From: Vibrio plantisponsor
GTDB lineage: Bacteria; Pseudomonadota; Gammaproteobacteria; Enterobacterales; Vibrionaceae
Reading direction: 5' to 3'
Length of the DNA stretch: 64,000 nt
Assembly: GCF_013041605.1 (NCBI RefSeq)
Contig: NZ_JABEQC010000007.1
Coordinates: 1 to 64,000, forward strand
The notes beneath the pieces were generated by a model. The model was given only the letters and a program-made list of their open reading frames with translations. It ran no database searches and was not told the DNA's origin. A program made the position numbers and the translations under genes. Of this stretch, positions 18,639-27,774 are shown piece by piece (position 1 is the stretch's first letter; each line of letters starts with the position of its first letter).

Positions 18639-19655
18639 ATGAAGAAAAAGGCTGTTTTGTTGTCCTCCCTGATAGGAATGAGTTGCCATTTAGCTGCTTC
18701 TGAAGATTATCAGGCTTATATTGTGAATGGCACTAATGCCAGCATCACAACTTTTCCTTCCTACGTGGCTTTATTTGTAGACTTGATCGATTACAACAAC
18801 ACCTATTATGAGGGGAGTTATTGCGGTGGAACAATTTTAAACTCCACTCACATTCTAACTGCCGCTCACTGTGTTTATAGCTCTGATCCGGACAACAACT
18901 TGTATTCTCTGTTTACTACTGTTGTTCCAGACTTACAGTATGAGAGTTATTTTCCTAACAACATCACTGAAAAGAAACGTGTAGCAAAAATTTATTATCG
19001 TGATGACTACAACAGTTCTACGTTGAATAATGATTTGGCAATACTGCAACTGGAATCAGCACTTACAACTATCAACTCTAGTTATTATGCGAATAGACCT
19101 TCGACAGGTACTACTTACCGTAACGCTTCAGAGACTTTTTATGCGGTCGGGCATGGTGATGTCAAAACTGGTGTGGATGATAAAGATTTTTTACAGAAAG
19201 CCTCTTTGACGTATGTGGATAACAGTTCTTGTAACTACAGCAATATGACAGACACCAAACTATGTATGGAGGGAGTGGTTAGCCCATCAAACGGATTAGA
19301 AGCCAGTACTTGCCAAGGTGATTCAGGTGGTCCTTTATATTGGTACTCCGGTAGCAATTACATTCAAGTGGGATTAACCAGTTTTGGCCCTTCTACATTT
19401 TGCGGGGATGCCAGCTCAAAGTTTGGGGCGACTTCAGTTTTTACAGAAGTTTATGACTACCGAACATGGATAGACAGCGTATTAGCGGGCACCGAGACAG
19501 CAAAATATATCGCGACCGATACTAAAAGGCAGTCATACGTCGACCGTATTGGACAAGAATCTTCTAGCTCAGGAGATTCTGGCGGAGGGGCATTTGGTTT
19601 TATGTCGCTATTGTTTATGACTCTTTTGGCGTTAGTAAGGCGTAACGCTCAATAA
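18639..19655 (+). CDS. Secreted trypsin-fold serine protease with GlyGly-CTERM tail
   Basis: A 338-residue S1-family protease. A signal peptide (about 1-20) is followed by a very short propeptide and the mature N-terminus IVNG at residue 28. The catalytic triad is His77 (TAAHC), Asp132 (NNDLA) and Ser229 (CQGDSGGP). The residue equivalent to chymotrypsin position 189 is Ser223, not Asp, and the activation site is Tyr27-Ile28, so the specificity is predicted to be chymotrypsin-like rather than tryptic. The C-terminus (about 312-338) is a GlyGly-CTERM sorting tail: SGGG, a hydrophobic helix and RR. In Vibrio, such proteases (Ves family) leave by type II secretion and are processed by rhombosortase (established knowledge). 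A single-gene unit with its own terminator. Confidence 0.93.
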   Translation: MKKKAVLLSSLIGMSCHLAASEDYQAYIVNGTNASITTFPSYVALFVDLIDYNNTYYEGSYCGGTILNSTHILTAAHCVYSSDPDNNLYSLFTTVVPDLQYESYFPNNITEKKRVAKIYYRDDYNSSTLNNDLAILQLESALTTINSSYYANRPSTGTTYRNASETFYAVGHGDVKTGVDDKDFLQKASLTYVDNSSCNYSNMTDTKLCMEGVVSPSNGLEASTCQGDSGGPLYWYSGSNYIQVGLTSFGPSTFCGDASSKFGATSVFTEVYDYRTWIDSVLAGTETAKYIATDTKRQSYVDRIGQESSSSGDSGGGAFGFMSLLFMTLLALVRRNAQ

Positions 19656-19684
19656 AATACTCAGCTACCTTTCAACTATTCCTC

Positions 19685-19719
19685 AAGTCGTTGTCACCCC
19701 TGCACGACGACTTTTTTTT
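19685..19719 (+). terminator. Intrinsic terminator of protease gene
   Basis: AAGTCGTTGT (19685-19694) pairs with ACGACGACTT (19704-19713) with one G-T wobble, followed by a long T-run. Confidence 0.9.
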
Positions 19720-19877
19720 CACATCGTGTAATGCACAATTCATCCACTTTCTAATTACTGGGATCTAGTTCTATAGTTTACTGCTACCAGCTTGTTTACA
19801 TAGTCTTTACATGCACAATAGTTATTAAACTACTGATACCATTGTCTGTATAACTGATTAACTATAAAGAGAATTTC

Positions 19878-21842
19878 TTGAATAAAATTAAATCAATATT
19901 AGGGTCTATTTATCCCTTAGCAGCAGCTTCCGTTGCGATGATTGTATTGTTTACTCTTTCACGCATAGGATTGTCTTTATGGCATTTCGATCGTGTATCG
20001 GATGTTAATGGGTGGGGAGATATACTACTGAGTGGGTTGCGTGTTGATTTCGCGTCTGTCTCTTATCTTTTTATTCTTCCAGCGTTATTAACTTCATTTC
20101 TATCTGGTGATCACGTTATTGGTCGTGTGTGGAACTGGATTCTTAGGATTTGGATAACGGCTGGCTTGTGGTTAGTCGTTTACATGGAAGCTGCTACACC
20201 GCCTTTTATCATCGAATATGACTTGCGACCGAATCGATTGTTTGTTGAATACCTGATTTATCCAAAAGAAGTGTTTGGCATGCTTTGGTCCGGCTACAAG
20301 CTTGAGCTATTTTTAGGGCTTGCTGTAAGTGTCATAACGCTTATTGTTGGTTGGAAATGGTCAGCGTCTCTTGTTAAATCATTAACATACCCACGTTGGT
20401 ACTGGCGTCCATTTATTGCTGTTGCTGTGGTTGCTATATGCTTGATGGGTGCTCGTTCTTCACTTGGACATCGTCCATTAAACCCAGCAATGGTAGCATT
20501 TGCTGCTGACCCTTTAGTGAATGACTTGACGTTAAACTCCTCTTATTCCGTAATATTTGCAGCTAAACAAATGGGATCAGAAGCGAGCGCATTCGAGTTT
20601 TATCCAAAAATGGATAAGCAACTGATTGTTGAGCAGATCAAAGACTCGATGAATATTGATCCGGAAGCTTTCACTGATAATCAAAAGCCAACGCTCGCCA
20701 ATCATGTCGCGTCTTATACTGGTCCAAGAAAGAATGTTGTGATTCTTTTATTGGAGAGTCATGGGGCACGTTACGTTAAAAGTTTGGGGGGTATTGACGC
20801 CTCTCCTAATTTAGACAAACTGATCCAAGAAGGTTGGGCATTTACAAGAATGTATGCCACAGGTACTCGCTCAGTTCGAGGTATAGAAGCGGTAACAACA
20901 GGCTTTTCCCCGACGCCAGCCAGAGCTGTGGTTAAACTGGGTAAGAGCCAGACGAACTTCTTTTCCATTGCTAATTTGTTGAAAGCAAACCAATACCACA
21001 CTCAATTTATCTATGGTGGAGAAAGTCATTTCGACAATATGAAGAGCTTTTTCCTAGGGAATGGCTTTGTCGATATGCAGGATTTCCCTACATTTTCTTC
21101 TCCGAAGTTTGTTGGCTCTTGGGGAGCTTCGGATCAAGATCTCTTTGCTAAAGCTGATGAACAATTTACACAGCTAGCACAAACAGATCAGCCATTTTTC
21201 AGTTTAGTTTTTACCTCTTCAAACCACAGTCCATTTGAATATCCAGATGGCGTGATTGAGCCTTACAATGAACCAAAACAAACTGTAGAAAATGCAGTTA
21301 AGTATGCGGATTATGCTTTAGGTGAGTTTGTCGAAAAGGCGAAAAAATCTAAGTACTGGACCAACACTGTTTTTGCCGTGATTGCAGATCATGATGCTCG
21401 TGCGACAGGAACACTTCCAGTGCCAATTGGACACTTTAAAATTCCGGCGGTGATCTTTGGTGGCGGTATTGAACCGCAAGTAGATGATCGTTTGGTGAGC
21501 CAAATTGATTTGGTTCCGACATTACTGTCATTAGCCGGTATCAGCAGCCAGAACCCTATGATAGGGCATGATTTGACACATGAAGTCCCTGTTGATAAAC
21601 AACGTGCAATGATGCAACGTGATAAAAACTTTGCTTGGATGACAGCAGATAATGAGGTTGTGGTCATTCAACCAGAGAAGGGGATCTCTACTTATACTTA
21701 TAATCCTAGTGAGGATTCTTTAACTGCTGCCCCGCTTAGTGAAGAGACGGTTATTAAAGCTCACGCTAACGCCATGTGGGGTAATTTGGCGTTTGACAAC
21801 AATTACTATACGGCTCAAAAAAGCTACGATGTGAGCCAGTAA
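19878..21842 (+). CDS. LTA-synthase/sulfatase-family membrane enzyme
   Basis: A 654-residue inner-membrane protein with about five N-terminal helices (to about residue 205) and a periplasmic alkaline phosphatase-superfamily domain. That domain has ILLLESHGARYV (metal site and start of the sulfatase fold), the probable catalytic threonine in TGTRSVRG, SNHSPFEYP and IADHDAR. This is the architecture of LtaS/OpgB-type phosphoglycerol or phosphoethanolamine transferases acting on phospholipid headgroups outside the cytoplasmic membrane. The exact acceptor cannot be told; glucans or envelope lipids are likely in a Gram-negative. Translation starts at TTG with AAAGAGAA upstream. It is convergent with the EAL gene. 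Confidence 0.88.
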   Translation: MNKIKSILGSIYPLAAASVAMIVLFTLSRIGLSLWHFDRVSDVNGWGDILLSGLRVDFASVSYLFILPALLTSFLSGDHVIGRVWNWILRIWITAGLWLVVYMEAATPPFIIEYDLRPNRLFVEYLIYPKEVFGMLWSGYKLELFLGLAVSVITLIVGWKWSASLVKSLTYPRWYWRPFIAVAVVAICLMGARSSLGHRPLNPAMVAFAADPLVNDLTLNSSYSVIFAAKQMGSEASAFEFYPKMDKQLIVEQIKDSMNIDPEAFTDNQKPTLANHVASYTGPRKNVVILLLESHGARYVKSLGGIDASPNLDKLIQEGWAFTRMYATGTRSVRGIEAVTTGFSPTPARAVVKLGKSQTNFFSIANLLKANQYHTQFIYGGESHFDNMKSFFLGNGFVDMQDFPTFSSPKFVGSWGASDQDLFAKADEQFTQLAQTDQPFFSLVFTSSNHSPFEYPDGVIEPYNEPKQTVENAVKYADYALGEFVEKAKKSKYWTNTVFAVIADHDARATGTLPVPIGHFKIPAVIFGGGIEPQVDDRLVSQIDLVPTLLSLAGISSQNPMIGHDLTHEVPVDKQRAMMQRDKNFAWMTADNEVVVIQPEKGISTYTYNPSEDSLTAAPLSEETVIKAHANAMWGNLAFDNNYYTAQKSYDVSQ

Positions 21843-21850
21843 GAAGAATT

Positions 21851-21886
21851 TCCTCAAGCAGTGGTATTTGATGCTGCTTGAGGAAT
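21851..21886. terminator. Perfect hairpin shared by two convergent genes
   Basis: TTCCTCAAGCAG (21851-21862) and CTGCTTGAGGAA (21875-21886) are perfect 12-bp inverted repeats. They begin 9 bases after the sulfatase-family gene and overlap the last codons and stop of the EAL gene. T-runs are poor on both strands, so it may act as a bidirectional transcript end or 3' stabiliser. Confidence 0.6.
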
Positions 21887-23593
21887 AACATCACTTCGAA
21901 GCAGGGTATAACGGCTTGCGCTGGCAACAGACAGTGGTTTAGAGAACCAATAACCTTGAAAATAAGATGCGCCCATGTCTTTGTATTTTTGGAACATGGC
22001 TTGGTCTTCAATCCCTTCAAACACAATATCAATCCCTTTTGAGCGGCATAACTGAGTAATAAACTGTAAGTACTGCTCGTAAGCATCATTGGTCATCGAC
22101 TTCGTTGTCATCACTCTATCTATCTTAATTTGTTTTAACGGCAATCCTAAGAAGCTGTGTATTGAGCTGAAACCGGATCCAAAGTCATCAAGAGACAACG
22201 AAAAACCCATACTGCTTAGAATATAAATTTGGTTTAGTGCATTCTTGTTCCCGTCGAGCATGACGGTCTCTGTTAGTTCGAGAACGATGTTTTTTGGTTC
22301 GACGTTAGAATCTACAGCTAGTGTATAAAGGTTCGAGGGGAAGTTAGTGTCTAGAAGTTGCAACACAGAGACGTTTACGTTGACGCGTATGTTGGCTTTG
22401 TTTAGTTGGTTATAGCGGCTGATGAAATTACAGGCTTTAGAAAAAACCAAATACCCCAGCTCATTAATCAGTCCTTTTTTTTCAGCAATAGGAATAAATT
22501 CATCGGGATATATTTCACCGTATCCTTTAGAGCGCCACCTGACTAAGGCTTCAAAACTGGCAACCTTCCCATCACTTGCATTGATTATGGGTTGGAACTT
22601 AACGCTCAAAGAACGAGAGTGGATTGCTTCTTTAAGTTCTTTCTCAATAAAGAAGAAACGGTCAACATTGTGCTGAGTTCTACCGTTATAGATCTCAATA
22701 CGAGAGCAGTTATTTTCGCCAGCGAACTGACAGGTTCTTGAAGCGATACTTAGGCATTCAGTCGCGGTTAAGTTCGTGTCTATGTAAGGATAAACACCGA
22801 TGCTAATTTTATCCCCATATAACTTGCCATATTCAAGAGTAGACTCTGCATAATGCTTAAGTATATTTTGGCAGAGCCGTTGGAGTTCTCCAGTGGAGTA
22901 GTCACCGTAAAGCAATACTGCAAAGTCGTCAGAACGTACCCTATAGTGCTCACAATCATTATCAGGAAGTACACGTAACGCACCCGTCAAGTGTTCGATA
23001 ATCTGCTGAAAAACATCTGTGCCGTATTGGTTGAGGTAAGACTTGATGTCGTCAATCTGAATGTAGATAAGCGTAGCGTTAACTTGCGGTTTTTTAGCGA
23101 GAGATTCAATGTCGTGAATCAGTTTGGTTCTGTTTGAAAGACCTGTGGCATTATCAAAAAACGCAGCTTGGTGAAGATAGGATTCCATCAGCTTTTGATC
23201 GGATATATCACGATGACTTCCAACCATAAAAGTATGCCCACATATGGTTTTTGTCGTTGCGACACCTTCAACCCATATGTACTGTCCGTTAGCTTTTCTT
23301 ATACGATACTGGGTAACGACATTCCCACCTTCATCAATATGTTGTCCGATACGGCTATCAAGCAAAGTAGCATCTAAGGGGTGAACAACGTTAAACCAGT
23401 CTGAGAGTTCGATGGTCTTCGATTCAAATCCGAATTGATGATAAAACTCAGGGTTATAAAAAGTCATTAAACCCTGTTCATCCATATAGAAAACACCGTG
23501 TTTAAATACGTCAAAAATGTGAACTAAACGCTTCAAATACGTGTCATCCAGAGCATTCTCTATAACAGATAACTTGTCTTGCTTAAACGACAT
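21854..23593 (-). CDS. PAS-GGDEF-EAL protein, probable c-di-GMP phosphodiesterase
   Basis: A 579-residue cytoplasmic signalling protein with no membrane helices: a PAS domain with PAC segment (about 25-135), a GGDEF domain (about 140-305) and an EAL domain (about 315-565). The GGDEF site is degenerate (RSDDF at 220-224), so cyclase activity is unlikely. The EAL domain looks catalytic: EAL at 348-350, NVNVSVLQL, ELTET, the DDFG loop, KIDR and EGIED. The predicted role is hydrolysis of c-di-GMP, with the GGDEF domain perhaps binding GTP allosterically (known for similar proteins). The ligand of the PAS domain is unknown. The gene stands alone, convergent with the sulfatase-family gene. Confidence 0.93.
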   Translation of the reverse strand: MSFKQDKLSVIENALDDTYLKRLVHIFDVFKHGVFYMDEQGLMTFYNPEFYHQFGFESKTIELSDWFNVVHPLDATLLDSRIGQHIDEGGNVVTQYRIRKANGQYIWVEGVATTKTICGHTFMVGSHRDISDQKLMESYLHQAAFFDNATGLSNRTKLIHDIESLAKKPQVNATLIYIQIDDIKSYLNQYGTDVFQQIIEHLTGALRVLPDNDCEHYRVRSDDFAVLLYGDYSTGELQRLCQNILKHYAESTLEYGKLYGDKISIGVYPYIDTNLTATECLSIASRTCQFAGENNCSRIEIYNGRTQHNVDRFFFIEKELKEAIHSRSLSVKFQPIINASDGKVASFEALVRWRSKGYGEIYPDEFIPIAEKKGLINELGYLVFSKACNFISRYNQLNKANIRVNVNVSVLQLLDTNFPSNLYTLAVDSNVEPKNIVLELTETVMLDGNKNALNQIYILSSMGFSLSLDDFGSGFSSIHSFLGLPLKQIKIDRVMTTKSMTNDAYEQYLQFITQLCRSKGIDIVFEGIEDQAMFQKYKDMGASYFQGYWFSKPLSVASASRYTLLRSDVIPQAASNTTA

Positions 23594-23847
23594 AACCGCA
23601 TACCAACTCTAACAACTGCTAACCATAATGCGAAATATGGATGAAAGAAATATGAATCTAAAACATCTGTATTGCTAGAGCTTTAGAGCATTAAACCTAA
23701 ACAATTTTTCAATTTAAATCTAAATGAATAACGATTCAATTATTGATAATAGTAATTGTTGTTAATCGTGCTATAGCGCAAGCTTTAATAACAAAAAGGC
23801 TCATTTGTAATAGTGCATCTCGTTGATGTTTAAAACAATGAACCTAC

Positions 23848-23874
23848 AAAAATGCGGCAAAATGCCGCATTTTT
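23848..23874. terminator. Intrinsic terminator of gsk (bidirectional form)
   Basis: AAAATGCGGC and GCCGCATTTT form a stem around a short A-rich loop, with A- and T-runs on either side. It lies 20 bases after the minus-strand stop of gsk. The remaining spacer up to 23593 shows nothing else notable. Confidence 0.88.
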
Positions 23875-23892
23875 GTTTTCTAAGAGACGAGT

Positions 23893-25197
23893 TTAACGCT
23901 CCCAATACGCTTCTTCTAAGCTGTCTTCACGTTCAGGCAGCGAGCGAGACAAACGAGGGGAGTGCTGAGTCAATACTTCATAGCTGACACGGTTAGCGTA
24001 TTTACATACCTGAGAGAGAGACGAATAAGTCAGATATGGCTGATCGTGCTTAACGGAATTTGGCACATTAATCAGATGGAAAGCATTGGCTGCCATATCA
24101 TGCAACAGTGCAGACAGAGCACCGTCACCGGCACCGTTAGTGTTCTTTATTTCGAGTGGGCCACCGAGGTAAGGTCCGATATGCGAATAGATTTTAACTG
24201 GAGTTGCACAGTCATTTTTGCGCATAGCACGGCTGAATTCGTATTTATTAAATTCAGGAATGTTACCCGGAAGTAGAGGCAATTCGGTTTCACGTTTACT
24301 GGATTCGTCAGTATAACCCGCCATAAACAAGCCGATTGGTCCTGCGGTACAGAGAACTAAATCGACCCATTGAAGAGCAGCGTCTGAAGCTAGAAGCGGA
24401 TCTTTATGTCCCGTTAACGCTTCACCTTCTTCTTCATTCATCGCAACGACAGTGACGTTTTCCTTAAGAAATTCTTGCCACCATTTCTCGTTACCTTCAA
24501 TGACGTACTTGGTGCCCAAAGTTAACACTACAGGAATGTTGTTTGCCTTGGCCAATTCAATCGCTCGCTGAACCGCTTGAGGCATAGGGTCTTCAGGCTT
24601 TCCACGCATAAGATAAGACGAAACAACCAATGCAGATGCTTTTTCGAATACTTGCTCAGGAATGCTATCCGGACGCAACTTATTCATGTGGCCTTCGTTT
24701 ATCGCAAAGGTACGCTCTCCATCATCGGTGATTAACGTATAGCAACGGCCTATAGGACCATCAACGGTCTGAAGATGATTGAGGTTCATGCGAGAAGAAG
24801 TTCGGCATAAGTAACGATAGGCAAATGAACCTACTTCGATGTTTTTGGACATAACACCAAGAAGCACAGACTTGCTATCCGCCAGCACGGAATAGTTGTG
24901 TAGCGTATTGCCAATAGTGTCACCCGGATGTTGATGGGTGATGAGATTCAGCTCAACCAGCTCCCTGTATAAGGCATCTGCTTTGGCCTCTTCTAGGACA
25001 AGAGAATGACCTTTACTTAAATTGTATTTGGCTAGGAAGTCGTTATCGACTCGAGCTTCGATATCAACAATTGTCTGACCCACACCGACTATGGTTGGAC
25101 GATGTAGCTTCGGTGCTTGTTGAATGTGGTTAAGTAATGGATCTCGAGCATGTGTCGGAAAGTAGTGCTTAGATTTACGCTGTCCGGGAAACTTCAT
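23893..25197 (-). CDS. gsk: Inosine-guanosine kinase
   Basis: Gsk phosphorylates guanosine and inosine to GMP and IMP in purine salvage. The 434-residue PfkB/ribokinase-family protein starts MKFPGQRKSKHYFP, the same opening as enterobacterial Gsk, which fixes the start at 25197 although a longer frame reaches 25239. The PfkB signature with catalytic Asp is in NTNGAGDGALSA near residue 370, and the substrate region GVGQTIVDIEA is near residue 40. It is a single-gene unit ending in a strong terminator, divergent from nothing close by. Confidence is high because of family-wide sequence likeness. Confidence 0.95.
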   Translation of the reverse strand: MKFPGQRKSKHYFPTHARDPLLNHIQQAPKLHRPTIVGVGQTIVDIEARVDNDFLAKYNLSKGHSLVLEEAKADALYRELVELNLITHQHPGDTIGNTLHNYSVLADSKSVLLGVMSKNIEVGSFAYRYLCRTSSRMNLNHLQTVDGPIGRCYTLITDDGERTFAINEGHMNKLRPDSIPEQVFEKASALVVSSYLMRGKPEDPMPQAVQRAIELAKANNIPVVLTLGTKYVIEGNEKWWQEFLKENVTVVAMNEEEGEALTGHKDPLLASDAALQWVDLVLCTAGPIGLFMAGYTDESSKRETELPLLPGNIPEFNKYEFSRAMRKNDCATPVKIYSHIGPYLGGPLEIKNTNGAGDGALSALLHDMAANAFHLINVPNSVKHDQPYLTYSSLSQVCKYANRVSYEVLTQHSPRLSRSLPEREDSLEEAYWER

Positions 25198-25312
25198 CTT
25201 GACTGTTAGGTGAAAGAAATATTTCGTGCATAATATCACAAATATATTTTTATATTTTCATTTTCTTACACGGAAAATGGTTTTTGTGAATGCCACTTTC
25301 CGTGCATCTGAC

Positions 25313-25795
25313 TCATTGTTGAGTGGTGGTTTGATTGTCTGGAAAAGCGTTATAGGCTTTTGTGCCCCAAAGTGGAACAGTGGACAGGCTGTGTTTAAAA
25401 CTACCGTCCGTTTCCTTGGTTGTATAGGACAAATAAAGCAGTGTTTGATTTTCTGGATCAAAAATACGTCTGACTTTCATGGTTTTAAAGAAAATACTCT
25501 TTGACTGTTTGAACACCACTTCGCCAGATTTACTCTTATCGATAGCTGCAATCATTTCTGGTGTGATGTCGCCCGTTTGTCGGCACGAGATTGAACTGTC
25601 ACTCGGGTCAGAAAGGCTCAAGTTCGCTTCTATAGAGGCTATATGGCAAGCCACCCCCTGTATTTTGTCATCGTGAAGTGACGCAATCTTAATGTCCTTC
25701 ATGGTAAATACGCCTAGGGAAACATCACCAACTTCGTTATCTGAACATCCGATTAGTAGGGTAGACAGTCCTACCATCAAAAGTAACTTTTTCAT
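25313..25795 (-). CDS. creA: CreA-family lipoprotein
   Basis: A 160-residue protein resembling E. coli CreA, a periplasmic protein of unknown function. Shared segments include KIQGVACHIA, DSSISCRQTGDI, GEVVFKQSKSIFFKTMKV and LYLSYT. Here the signal peptide ends in the lipobox LLIGC, so a lipid-anchored form is predicted, unlike soluble E. coli CreA. AGGA precedes the ATG at 25795; a longer frame to 25843 is unlikely. Residues 51 onward hold paired cysteines (AC, SC) that probably form a disulfide. The gene is preceded by about 200 bases shared with the divergent gene at 26004. Confidence 0.85.
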   Translation of the reverse strand: MKKLLLMVGLSTLLIGCSDNEVGDVSLGVFTMKDIKIASLHDDKIQGVACHIASIEANLSLSDPSDSSISCRQTGDITPEMIAAIDKSKSGEVVFKQSKSIFFKTMKVRRIFDPENQTLLYLSYTTKETDGSFKHSLSTVPLWGTKAYNAFPDNQTTTQQ

Positions 25796-26003
25796 TGCTT
25801 GTCCTATCGTGCCGTATATAAAATTGAACTCATCATAACCCAAGTTGCAAATAGATGCAGAAGCAAATATCTGACTGTAAATAAAGAAAGATGTGCAGAT
25901 GAGATATCAAGACTTGTGGGATTGAGTCTACCTAAGTATCCTTCGCTTATTCATTGCAGCTAAATGTGGTTTTAGCGTAAGCACCTCAATAGAAGAAAAT
26001 TTC

Positions 26004-26510
26004 ATGACAGATTCCTATCCAAACGTCGTTAAAGTGAAAAATCAGTGGCTGTTTGATCAAGTTGAGGTTGAGTTTCCAACGCCTGAAAGTTTAAAAGGCA
26101 GAGCCATTTATCAGTCTCTCTGTGAAGAGAGTACTGTGACTCCGTTGATCCAAGGTGCGCAAGAAACGGACATCAATTTGGATGAAATATATCTGGTTGA
26201 TTTTCATCGTTTGACGGTGATGTTCTCATTACTTCAAGCATCGCGAGGACGTGACGAACAAGAAAAAAATTATCTGTTGGAGTTTTTCACCCAAATTATC
26301 TTCTCTGAGCCTTGCTATCTTTATGTCGGATTTAAGCAATCTGAACCCGTGGCTGCTGCTTTAATTACGCAATCTGAAAATGAACTTTTGGTTTCAGATA
26401 TCGTTGTAAAAGACCTTTCCTATAGTTCTGATGAGCAATTCGCTCTGGCAGCAACGCAAAAGTGGCTAAAAAGTAACGAATTTTCAGGCTCTTTCTATAT
26501 CGAACTCTAA
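26004..26510 (+). CDS. Conserved hypothetical protein, possibly GNAT-like
   Basis: The 168-residue product is not firmly recognised. It is acidic and soluble, with no signal peptide or membrane helix. The segment from about 105 to 140 (LYVGFKQSEPVAAALITQSE, then a hydrophobic strand) resembles the central strands of a GNAT acetyltransferase, but the acetyl-CoA loop is not visible, so that identity is only a guess. It stands alone between creA (divergent) and the HAD gene, with over 150 empty bases after it. Confidence 0.65.
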   Translation: MTDSYPNVVKVKNQWLFDQVEVEFPTPESLKGRAIYQSLCEESTVTPLIQGAQETDINLDEIYLVDFHRLTVMFSLLQASRGRDEQEKNYLLEFFTQIIFSEPCYLYVGFKQSEPVAAALITQSENELLVSDIVVKDLSYSSDEQFALAATQKWLKSNEFSGSFYIEL

Positions 26511-26667
26511 TATTTGGCGGCAAATTGAGTCAGAAAATTCCGGATTGTTTTAAACAGTGACGGTGCTACAAAATATCGACATTGCTGTGTAAGCAGATAT
26601 CAAATTGTTAACTGAATCATTTTTCCTATTTAGTTTGTAATTAAACTGCATAGAAAGGAGAAATATT

Positions 26668-27324
26668 ATGGTTGGCAAAAAAACGAACTGCGTTATTTTC
26701 GATTGTGAAGGTACATTGGTCGACAGTGAACGCTTGTGTTGTGAAGCCCTTGTACAAGTCTTTAATGAAATTGGGGCAGAGCTATCTATCGAAGATATTA
26801 TTGATAACTTTGAAGGTGGCAAAATTGCCGACATTATGCATTCCACTTTACAACTTGCAGAGAAAACTGCAGATATTGATGTGTTAGAACAGCGATATCG
26901 TGAAGTGTTGGAACCTCTGTTCTTGAAGAAACTCACGCCAATGCGCGGTGCAATTGAATTATTAGATTGGCTTAGAGAAACAGAGACTGAATTTTGCGTT
27001 ACATCGAACGCGCCCAAAGACCGTATTGAATCGATTCTAAAATCGGCAGGTTTATACAACTATTTTCAAGGAAAAATATTTTCTGCATTCGAAGCAAATA
27101 GTTGGAAACCAGAACCGGATTTGATCCGCTATTGCGCCATGAACATGGGCTTTATGTTAGATGAATGCGTTTATGTTGATGATACCCATAAGGGCGTGAA
27201 AGCAGGTCTTAACGCTGGCGTCACCACCTTTCAAATCACGCCTTTAACTTGGCAAAATAGAGTGTCTCACCCCAAAGTTACAGTACTAGAGAGTTTAGAA
27301 CAGCTAACTCTGTATTTAATTTAA
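26668..27324 (+). CDS. HAD-superfamily phosphatase, YieH-like
   Basis: A 218-residue subfamily IA HAD hydrolase close in layout to E. coli YieH (6-phosphogluconate/sugar phosphate phosphatase). Motif I reads FDCEGT, with nucleophile Asp12 but Glu14 where the acid/base Asp of DxDGT is usual. Motif II is in VTSNAP, the motif III lysine is in WKPEPD, and motif IV is VYVDDTHKG. A helical cap lies between about 18 and 85. The Asp-to-Glu change is a direct reading of GAA and could alter activity. AGAAAGGAGAAA precedes the ATG. The substrate is not determined. Confidence 0.88.
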   Translation: MVGKKTNCVIFDCEGTLVDSERLCCEALVQVFNEIGAELSIEDIIDNFEGGKIADIMHSTLQLAEKTADIDVLEQRYREVLEPLFLKKLTPMRGAIELLDWLRETETEFCVTSNAPKDRIESILKSAGLYNYFQGKIFSAFEANSWKPEPDLIRYCAMNMGFMLDECVYVDDTHKGVKAGLNAGVTTFQITPLTWQNRVSHPKVTVLESLEQLTLYLI

Positions 27325-27344
27325 GTCGTGATATTCGATTTCGA

Positions 27345-27533
27345 TTAATGAAGTGTATTCTCCGGCACATGGATGTACGGGGTTAACACTAGGTTGGCTG
27401 CTAGTATCGTCGGTTTAATGTTACTCAATTCTTCTGTGTGAAAACCACACTTGCCGCAAAGAAATTTTTCACCGCTCTCAGAGAGCAAATATTCATCGCT
27501 TTGACAAAGCGGACAACACTCAATCATTTTCAT
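27345..27533 (-). CDS. Small zinc-ribbon protein
   Basis: A 62-residue protein with two CxxC pairs, CPLC and CGKC, spaced like a zinc ribbon (residues about 6-30). The C-terminal half is hydrophobic with no known motif. GAAGAGA lies upstream of the ATG at 27533 (a GTG lies one codon earlier). It is convergent with the HAD gene, 20 bases from its end. The function is unknown; nucleic-acid or metal binding is only implied by the fold. Confidence 0.65.
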   Translation of the reverse strand: MKMIECCPLCQSDEYLLSESGEKFLCGKCGFHTEELSNIKPTILAANLVLTPYIHVPENTLH

Positions 27534-27774
27534 CACACATTCTCTTCAAATTGTTTTTATTATTTAGTTTTAGCTATTGCTGCTTTTATGTTCAGAATAA
27601 ACGGAATGTCGGTCGGTGATTGTTATAATTACATTATTCTTTCATTTTTTGAGATTCATTTCATAAATCCATGAATTGAGTTTGTTGAATTCTAAACCTC
27701 AATTAACGAACTCAGTGATTTTGATAGAAACTTAAAATATGCATGAGAGGAAAAACATAAGTGGGGTCGAAGAA

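Noticed and set aside
25226..25676. Plus-strand open frames opposite creA
   Set aside because: They are antisense to a recognisable CreA-family gene, with no support of their own.
27438..27674. 78-codon plus-strand frame over the zinc-ribbon gene
   Set aside because: It is antisense to the CxxC-CxxC protein, which has better support, and it shows no motif.
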